In this document: in pieces, positions 57,018-64,000 of the stretch
How the letters are laid out: each line of letters opens with the position of its first letter
Numbering within the stretch: the stretch's first letter is position 1
Source: Calonectria ilicicola
Lineage: Eukaryota > Ascomycota > Sordariomycetes > Hypocreales > Nectriaceae
NCBI GenBank assembly: GCA_020809705.1
Contig: CP085827.1
Location: 3,782,001-3,846,000 of the forward strand
Direction: 5' to 3'
Length of the DNA: 64,000 bases
Notes under the pieces: model-generated
The model's database searches: none
Told to the model about the DNA's origin: nothing
Seen by the model: the letters and a program-made list of their open reading frames with translations, nothing else
Translations under genes and position numbers: made by a program

Positions 57018-58325
57018 TTGAGATCACTACTTGCAATATTCTACTACGTAAGTTATTCATCTCGATTTTTTTATTCGTTTCTCTGGTAAAAGATTTATTA
57101 CAAACACCTTGGTTGTTTTTGTCGTAATTTGGTAATGCTGGTTTTACTCAATACTCACCAGAAAAATGCAAGCATCAAAGTTTCTACGCTTCACCACTAT
57201 GAACCACGCAAAATCTAACCCTCTTGCAAGCAGACAGTATCCACCAAAATAAAGAATATCACTCGCCCCGTACAATGTATAATTATAATTGACTTGCCTC
57301 GTTCTAAGACACAATCACTCGGCAGGCAGCGGCGGGTAGGATCCATAATTATTGGGGGGGAAGAAAGAATGGCAGCGGCTGTCTTGACCAATTCCCGCCT
57401 CGGGGAGCCGGGACTGTCGAGCTAGCAGTCTGGAATGCTACACTCCGCATACTTTGGCAACTGGGTCGCAGCTTCGCCTATCGAGAAATCACTTCTTCCC
57501 CAGCTGCAAGAAGCTCTGTTTGTGGGAAAATAGTTGTACGCTTTCCCCACAGTTTCCCTCAGCCTTGTAGTACGGCCTTTTCGGCCCGACCTGGAACACG
57601 CCAGCGTGAGTTGGGTCTAGCGGTGGTGGCAGAGCAACAGGGGTGGGCATTTCAGCTCAAGCTCGTTGATCTGCCAAGGTCCAGTGGCAGTGTGACGCCC
57701 TGACGATCGGCCGGTTAATGAGCAGCCAAGCCCAGGACGGGGGGAGGAAGGCAAGGAAACAATCACTCCTCCTCCCCCCAAAGAAGGGACCAATCCATCA
57801 CGAGAAATGACATGTAATGGATGTCTCCTGTCCGGACCCAGAGTCCCACCCAGCAACGAGCTTTTTTGCCTCACGACTCGCGTGCCGATGGGTACCACCG
57901 CCTTCTCGAAGGTGGACGAAGCGCGGAACCCCCGGCCGCTACTGCACAACGCCCACGATGCTCCGCAAACAAGCATAAGGGCTCCCCGGGAAAGATTTGC
58001 AAAAAAGTATACAGTGCGCGGCTACAAACTTTCAACGCTGCCGTTTTCGTACTGTGGTGGCTGACGTTGATGGCGGTACTGGATGCATGTACAGATTACA
58101 GGCAATGCAAAAGCCCCTCGGTGGCCATTTTAGGGGTGTGATAGGTTACAGGTTTATGAAAAGAAGACGCTGTTAAAACTAGGAAATCTATATGCGATTA
58201 TCTAATATTGGTATCATCTTGAGGGCACATAATGTGCGACGTGGCGCTGCCCTGTAAAGCAAATGGTTTGAGTTATAGCGCCCAAGTAAACATGCCGTTA
58301 AGCTTAGTGAGCTGCCTTTTCATGC
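57018..58325. other. Intergenic, AT-rich then downstream region of the glycosyltransferase
   Basis: 57020-57300 is notably AT-rich. No supported gene; the part next to 58326 should be the 3' UTR of the minus-strand glycosyltransferase. Confidence 0.5.
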
Positions 58326-61187
58326 TCAATTCTTCTGGGACAGATTGGCAAACTCTGCCAGAATGAGAGGCACATCAATATGCACATCCCCGGGGCTCTG
58401 CACCATGTGGTCGCCTTCCTGTAAGCGGGCGCCTATAATCTCCTTTCGCGCGCCCGACTTTACTAGTGTCCGGAGGCTCTGATAGATGCCGTGGCTGGGG
58501 TATGCGACGATTCCAACCGCAGCTTTCAACATGTTAGCCATCGTCATCATGCCAAAAAACGGGGATCAAATTACCTGAAACCGTTTTGCTTGTCATCCCA
58601 AGCAAACCCTTGCCCACGCCCTTTGCGGCTCCAAGAGCACCGCCATCCTTGCCGCCTTTGTATGGCTGCACCACCAAATCCGAGAATCCTTCCGCCATGC
58701 CCCTCACAAAATTGGTACCGGCAACACGGGCGCCCGATTGCCAATCTTGAATAGGTTCGTTGTCGGGTACTTGCTCTCCGTAGAGTCGAGGGACCGCCCG
58801 GAAACCCTCAGTGACCGCGAGCGGAATGTCGAGATAGAAGCCTCGACCGTAGGATTTGAAGAAGCCGCCCACTCCCGATGCAGATGCAGACGCCAGCGCG
58901 CCCGCAGTGTTAATGCCCCCACGCCCCTGGGAGGTGCCTGGGCGAGCGATGGTGCCAGGCTGAGGTACGTTTTCAGGATGCTGGCTGGGCTCTGGCGTCG
59001 TATCGGTAGAAAAAGTTGCCTTGCGCTGCTGGTAAGCTTGGATGGGTTTCACAACAATGTCAGCAGTAGCCTTCGCCATGTCTGCCGTAGTCCCAACCAG
59101 GGCTGACGCTGTTCCAGTAATCGGATCCCATCGGCGGTTGACAATCACAATGCTCTTCGTCTCGTTACTGTGATGTCGTCAGTGAATGGTCATTCATTCG
59201 GTTGTCTGTGCGTTCTTACATAGAAATCTTCTTATGGTCCACCTTAAGATGTCGGAACAAGACTCCCGCTGCAAGCTTAGAAAGCTTAATCTTCTTCTTG
59301 CCTCTTTTGCAGATCCAGACCGCTGGCTGGTTTTTCAGGACATCGCATTGCATATTTTCGAGTGGAAGGTTCGCATGGAATGATGCCACAGCCGTTACAA
59401 CACCGCTCTCCCGCTTCATCTTCTCCGCCAGGCCTGCAGCAGCGGTAGAGGCTTCGGGGGTCAGACAGAACTGGATTGCCTCAGATAGGTTCTGGACATT
59501 TAGTTGTTTCTGAGGAATTGGATGGGGGCCGGCCCCTGATGCGGCAACCATTTCTCCCCAAAATGGTTGGCTGGTCTAGATGTTAGCAATGGACGGGCGA
59601 GTCGGCATAAGCGAAGGGTTACACACTCTCCAAAGAAGGGAACAATGGTCGTCGGTTTGCCATTCAAGAGTCCACAGGCAGTAGTTCCAGCACCGCCATG
59701 ATGGATCACTGCCGTGACGTTGGCAAACAGCCATTCGTGGGGGCAATCTCCCAGGAAAAACACATTCTCATCATCTACACCACCCAAGTTGCTCCAGCCT
59801 TTGGAGATAATTGCTCGGACTCCTGTTTGGCGCACGGCTTCGACCAAAGTCTTCGTCATACGCTCCGGGTCATCAATTACTATACTTCCAAAGCCAATGT
59901 AAATTGGTGGTGATCCTTTGGCCAAAAAGTCGGCGAGATCGGGAGGTGGGGTATATCGGGGTGGCTCTCGGAAAAAGAACCCGCATACATCTAGTAAAAG
60001 TTAGATCAGTGGGACCTTTTTTTGGTGTTGCAAGGGCCACAAACCAATATACGATGGCCAGTCTTTGGGTTTACCGACGAGCGCCGGTGACCAGCAGTAT
60101 GTGAATGGAATTTTAAGCGTCTCGGCCAAAAGAGGACCCTCCGACATGGGCACAGGCTCTAAATCGATTGACTTTCGCCAGTCATTAATAACATCACCAA
60201 GACTGCGCAAAAATTAGTGAGCTTAAACTCTCCGCTGGGCTGTAGGGCATAAAGCCAGCTTACCCTTGCCAAGTCAGCCATTCGACCACGCTGAACGATA
60301 CATAATTGGCTGTCTGGGGGTCCATTCCCGCCTTTTCTCCAAAATTTAGGTTGGCCAGCGGATGCGAAAACGCCCTCGTACTCGTCCAGGGCATCGTGAA
60401 CATGAGATGAACCGGTATGCCCATGGCCTGGGCGCAGTGCACGTGGGCGAAGCTGGGAGGGTTGGCAATGATGGCGTCTGCGACAAACGGTGTGCCAGTT
60501 TTCGGATCCGGCTTGAGGCAGGAATTCCAGCACCCATAGAGCATCTCGGCAACCATTTCTCGCTTCCTCTGGATGTCACCACCGCGGAGACTCTGCAGGC
60601 TAGGGATCAACCCAGGATTGCGGACCATGTACGCCATCAGCTCCTCGGGACTACCCCCGATGGGGTAAAATTCCAGTCCTGCGTCGTGGACAAAGGACTC
60701 GAAGACATTGTGTGTTGCTAATCGTACTCGATGGCCATGCTTCTGGAGTTCGTTGCCGAGCGCAACAAATGGTTGGACATCGCCACGGCTACCGACAACT
60801 TGGATGACAATATTGAGCTTGATGGGGAATTGGTTCGCTGTCGAGGATTCCCCATGTAATTCGAAGTACTCGGGAGGGGAGTCATCGAGTTCTGAGAGTT
60901 CCGAGAGTGGGGTTTTCAGATCGGGAATGAACCGAGAGAGCGTTCGGCAAAGTCTCGAGTTAAGGTTGACGTCGATTCGGCCATCATCTATCCTGGTATG
61001 AGCGCTGGTGCCAGAAACAGTAGATCCCTAAGCGAAATTACTCACCTCTTACAGAGGTTGTTTGGCCCACTAAATCATTGTTTACTACCGATTCGTATGA
61101 AGGTAGCTCCTCGCCAGTTACTACCTCTGGCAGGTCGCTGTATGGGGATGGAGGTGCTCCCCCATCGGAAGGCTGAGAAGGCTTCAT
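58326..61187 (-). CDS. Sterol-glucosyltransferase-like UDP-glycosyltransferase, seven exons
   Basis: Minus-strand exons 61187-61046, 60987-60264, 60202-60045, 59990-59627, 59570-59220, 59167-58575 and 58522-58326 join in phase (introns 52-61 nt) to 842 residues. The GT28-type N-terminal half holds [20 protein letters not shown] (about 106-125) and [15 protein letters not shown]; the UDP-sugar-binding half holds [27 protein letters not shown] (436-450) and PFFGDQPFWGEM (459-470). The 59572 acceptor was chosen over an AG five bases upstream because only it restores DQPFWG. This is the Atg26/UGT51 sterol glucosyltransferase family, but PH and GRAM domains are absent. A long C-terminal part (about 580-842) has [15 protein letters not shown], Gly/Ala-rich helices and [18 protein letters not shown], resembling amphipathic membrane-binding repeats. 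It probably glucosylates a sterol or other lipid. Confidence 0.9.
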
Positions 61188-61336
61188 GGATTAGTAATAA
61201 TAAATAAATAAAAATAGATAATAAATAATCGAAAAAGGGAATGTGTCGCTTTCGGTCTCGGTATTTAGGCTAGTGGTGATTACTGTATTGGAGAGCTTGC
61301 AGTGAGAAGAACGGAAAGGATTGGGGTGCGTCTGTT

Positions 61337-61596
61337 TTAATGCTCCACGTACTCGCGGTAGTTCGGCTCGTCGTAATTGAAGATTCTTCCATGACGAACC
61401 GTCCCCACCAATAGTCGGCATAGCCGCGGGCTCTAACACGCTGTGAATGAAGTCTGTTTACGAAAATACGGCTCGTATAGGATACTAATGTCATTACCAA
61501 TGCGAGGAAATAGCCTATTGTGTGGTGCAGTGTCTTGAACAGGGAGGCGTGGGAGGCTAAGACCAGGCGACCTAAACCCGATTGGAAATACGACAT
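61337..61596 (-). CDS. Very small two-exon protein (64 residues), unknown
   Basis: Exon 1 (61596-61498) reads MSYFQSGLGRLVLASHASLF then KTLHHTIGYFLAL, amphipathic and basic like a mitochondrial or membrane-inserted N-terminus. A 65-nt GT-AG intron (61433-61497) joins in phase to exon 2 (61432-61337), ending GRIFNYDEPNYREYVEH, a polar, conserved-looking tail. Neither half is convincing alone, but together the phase and the sudden change to a good C-terminus support a real short gene. It lies 150 bp upstream of the glycosyltransferase start, on the same strand. Function unknown. Confidence 0.42.
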
Positions 61597-62124
61597 CGCC
61601 CTATGCGCGTATTCAAGATAGCTATGCGAGCATTGAAAAGCTCTTACGTTCTAGGCCCAGGATCAGACTTTGCAAGGTCCGCTATGGCATGTTCCGTGGC
61701 ACATGGTTCGTGGGATGGAGATTGGCCAAGAACGTACGGGATGCCCGCTCAGCAATACGCGTATAGCAATACGCGATGGGGCGAATGCTACGAGCTCCAC
61801 CACTTTGGGGCGATGCTGGTATCGAATTATGCCTCTTTGGGAATACGACCTCTCTCTACGCGTATATGGACAAAGTACGACTCAAATTCCCAGGACAACA
61901 GATAGGAGGAGGAAAAGAGCAACGTCAGCAATGTAGTCTTTACGAGGGCAGGCGGCTATATAATATCAGTGGTGGGATGTAATTTTCGGATTCAATCAAC
62001 AGCTTCTTTCTTGGCAGTTCTCTGTCGCTTTAATCAAGACTCATTCCTCTTTGTTTGTGCACTTAATATTCTTCGCCACTAATTTCACTCAAGCGCAACA
62101 CCACCGTCGATATTTTTCGACATC
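61597..62124. other. Divergent intergenic region upstream of the RTA1-family gene
   Basis: About 530 bp between the small minus-strand gene and the RTA1-type gene. An open plus frame overlaps it but ignores the flanking genes and is not called. A short direct repeat AGCAATACGCG occurs twice at about 61750-61775. Confidence 0.55.
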
Positions 62125-63172
62125 ATGGCGGGATACGTTTTCTACAACTACAACCCATCACTGGCAGCCGCCGTAGTGTTTATCGTCATATTCGGCGCAT
62201 CTGCCATACTCCACACTGCACAACTGATCCGCAACCGAACATGGTACTTCATTCCGTTCGTCATAGGATGTCTCTGTAAGTGGCCTACCCGGGAGCGCAA
62301 CACCCACCCATCATCGGCTAATCAATGGATACACAGTTGAGACGGTTGGCTACATCGGACGTGCGATGTCGGCCAAGGAAGCGCCCGACTTTACGAAGAT
62401 CCCTTACATCATTCAGTCTCTGTTGTTGCTTCTTGGACCTGCACTATATGCGGCCTCCATTTACATGGTTCTTGGCCGCGTTATCGTGCTCCTAGGCGCT
62501 GACGAGCGTTCCCTAATCAAGCCAAAATGGTTGACCAAGGTGTTCGTCACGGGTGATGTGTTGTCTTTCCTTGCACAGAGTTCAGGTGAGTGAGGACTAT
62601 GGTATAATGATGACCCAGGTTGCTAACGGGGCGGGACAATAGGAGGCGGTTTGCTAGCTCAGGCCAAGACAAACTCCGACGTCAAGATGGGCGAAAACAT
62701 CATCGTTGGAGGACTTGGAATTCAGATCTTGTTCTTTGGCTTCTTCATGATCGTCACTCTCGTTTTCCATCTTCGTATCCGCAAGGACCCCACCCAACAG
62801 TCATATGAACTAGCAGTGCCATGGCGAAAGCTCTTGGGTGTCTTATATGCCTCTAGCTTGCTTATCATGGTGCGATCGGTTTTCCGTGTGGCCGAGTATG
62901 TTGTTGGCAAGAACGGGGTACTGCAATCTCACGAGTACTGGATTTACATCTTTGACGCTGCTCTAATGGCCCTCGTGAGCGTGCTGTTCAACTGGTTTCA
63001 TCCTAGCCATGTGGTCAAACATGATGCGGATGCCAAGCGGGTTGCCAGCATGGACGAATACATCATGGAGAGCCAACCATATGAGTCCAGACCCCCACGC
63101 TCCAGGCATTCTCAATCGAGGCGCTCTCAGTCAAGGCGCTCCCACTCAGAGTCTCGACCACAGTACAAGTGA
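62125..63172 (+). CDS. RTA1-family seven-TM lipid-translocating exporter-like protein
   Basis: Exons 62125-62275, 62337-62585 and 62643-63172 (introns 61 and 57 nt) give 309 residues with seven hydrophobic segments. Family markers: YNPSLAAAVVFIVIF at the start, FETVGYIGRAMSAKEAP, YIIQSLLLLLGPALYAASIY, FVTGDVLSFLAQSSGGGLL, and VRSVFRVAEYVVGKNG with the following EYWIYIFDAALM. These are the standard RTA1-domain blocks. Members include yeast Rta1 and Rsb1, linked to resistance to 7-aminocholesterol and to sphingoid-base translocation; substrate here is unknown. The cytosolic tail ends in a short repeat of SRRSQ/SRHSQ units (about 289-305), rich in Arg and Ser, a likely phosphorylation region. 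It lies next to a lipid glycosyltransferase, but on the opposite strand; a joint role in membrane lipids is only a guess. Confidence 0.93.
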
Positions 63173-63534
63173 AGGGGGGGTCTTTGCGCTCGGCTGGCTG
63201 ACACTAAACGGTGAGAGGGCGATCAAACAAAGGACCCCTACGGACTGCGCTCCACATGCACGCTCAAGCACAAGATGAGATGAGAGAGGTCAAAGCTGCA
63301 TGTGGAGATTACCATGACTGAGATGGGAATCGATGGGTACAGGGGAATCGCCAAAAATGAAGGACGCTAATCTAGTAGTCCTGGGGAAAGCGGCATGTAA
63401 TTTCATAACCTGGTAGCGGGTATTCGGATAGGGTCATTAAATTTAGTATGGCTACGCCGTGTGTTGGAGTACGGGGAGGCGTCTGGCAAGCCCAGGGAGG
63501 GGATTGCGGAGGCTTGGGACGGGGAGATTGCGGA
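63173..63534. other. Intergenic, 3' region of the RTA1-family gene
   Basis: No supported feature in about 360 bases. Confidence 0.55.
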
Positions 63535-63854
63535 TCATGCGGATGATACACACATGGTGATAGTACGGAGTAGCGGACAGGCCAAGGGAGGAGAGGCAGA
63601 AGGAAGAAGCTCAGACAGTGGCACCATTTTCTTGCCAAGTAGCCCGTATGTTAGTTTGATCAACTCGATGAGCTGTTCTGTTTCAAAGCGAGCCCCAACT
63701 GGGCTATCCGGACCAAGTGAGGAGCCCAAAGCAGTGCTTTAGACGTGTTTGCCATGCCCAACTGGGAAACCATCCTCATGGCCTCAAGGTCAGGCGAGGA
63801 AGGATCGTCGGTGTCAACGAGGGATATCGACGACCCGACAATGGGAGCACACAA
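63535..63854 (-). other. Possible C-terminal gene fragment near right edge
   Basis: Two overlapping minus-strand frames have protein-like content: ISLVDTDDPSSPDLEAMRMV then SQLGMANTSKALLWAPHL, and in the next frame RFETEQLIELIKLTYGLLGK ending at a stop at 63535. They could be parts of one gene joined by a short intron or a frameshift, continuing beyond the window. I cannot identify it. Confidence 0.25.
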
Positions 63855-64000
63855 GATCTCTCACAGGCATGCTCAACCTTTCTCAGTCACCAAAAAACAG
63901 AGACATGATGCTCAACATTCATTTCGAACCGCGCAGTTGAGAGAGGCAGTTTGAGACCAATGTTTCAACGTGGCAATTGACAAGTCAGTACAGCAGTACA

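Noticed and set aside
61582..61905. 107-codon plus-strand frame upstream of the RTA1-family gene
   Set aside because: Depends on short direct repeats and has no conserved-looking segment; the region is better read as a divergent promoter.

Overview
The window looks like a piece of a filamentous ascomycete nuclear genome, most likely Sordariomycetes and possibly Hypocreales. The signs are short GT-AG introns (about 50-120 nt) with CTAAC/CTGAC-like branch sites, pyrimidine-rich leaders, and a typical Pezizomycotina gene set: GRR1-type F-box/LRR protein, RTA1-family membrane protein, 2EXR-domain protein, fungal-type BAG protein. I could run no database search, so names rest on motifs and remembered family patterns.

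Layout. 1-12 kb: a 2EXR gene cut by the left edge (-), two tandem paralogous cysteine-rich small proteins (+), and a small conserved-looking protein (+), separated by long intergenic stretches. 13.4-41.6 kb: a dense housekeeping block: SEC72 TPR subunit (-), 60S ribosomal protein L16/uL13 with five exons (-), BAG co-chaperone (-), dithiol glutaredoxin (+), AIM18-type mitochondrial chalcone-isomerase-fold protein (-), GRR1 (+), Mep2-like ammonium transporter (-), peptidyl-tRNA hydrolase (-), Hob3/Rvs161 BAR protein (+), DCP1 (-), and an OCRL-like inositol-polyphosphate 5-phosphatase (+). 41.6-58.3 kb: gene-poor, partly decayed accessory DNA: an ORF broken by one TAG, a badly frameshifted pseudogene, an orphan membrane protein, a possible integrase relic, and a GPI-anchored Ser/Thr-rich surface protein. 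58.3-63.2 kb: a seven-exon sterol-glucosyltransferase-like gene (-), a tiny two-exon gene (-), and an RTA1-family gene (+). The right edge holds a possible fragment.

The housekeeping genes do not form one pathway, but several share themes: ER/membrane work (SEC72, BAG with membrane anchor, 5-phosphatase, BAR protein, glycosyltransferase, RTA1), nutrient control (GRR1 and the ammonium transporter are neighbours, convergent), and translation/mRNA turnover (L16, Pth, DCP1). Pth/Hob3 and DCP1/5-phosphatase are divergent pairs with short shared promoters.

The most interesting signal is a pair of otherwise open reading frames, the GRR1 tail (TAG at 27423-27425) and the 42.5-43.5 kb ORF (TAG at 42732-42734), each interrupted by a single in-frame TAG. 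That is the codon known to be recoded to TGG by sexual-stage A-to-I mRNA editing in Sordariomycetes. Nonsense mutation and, for GRR1, a very short intron or simply the true stop are the competing explanations.
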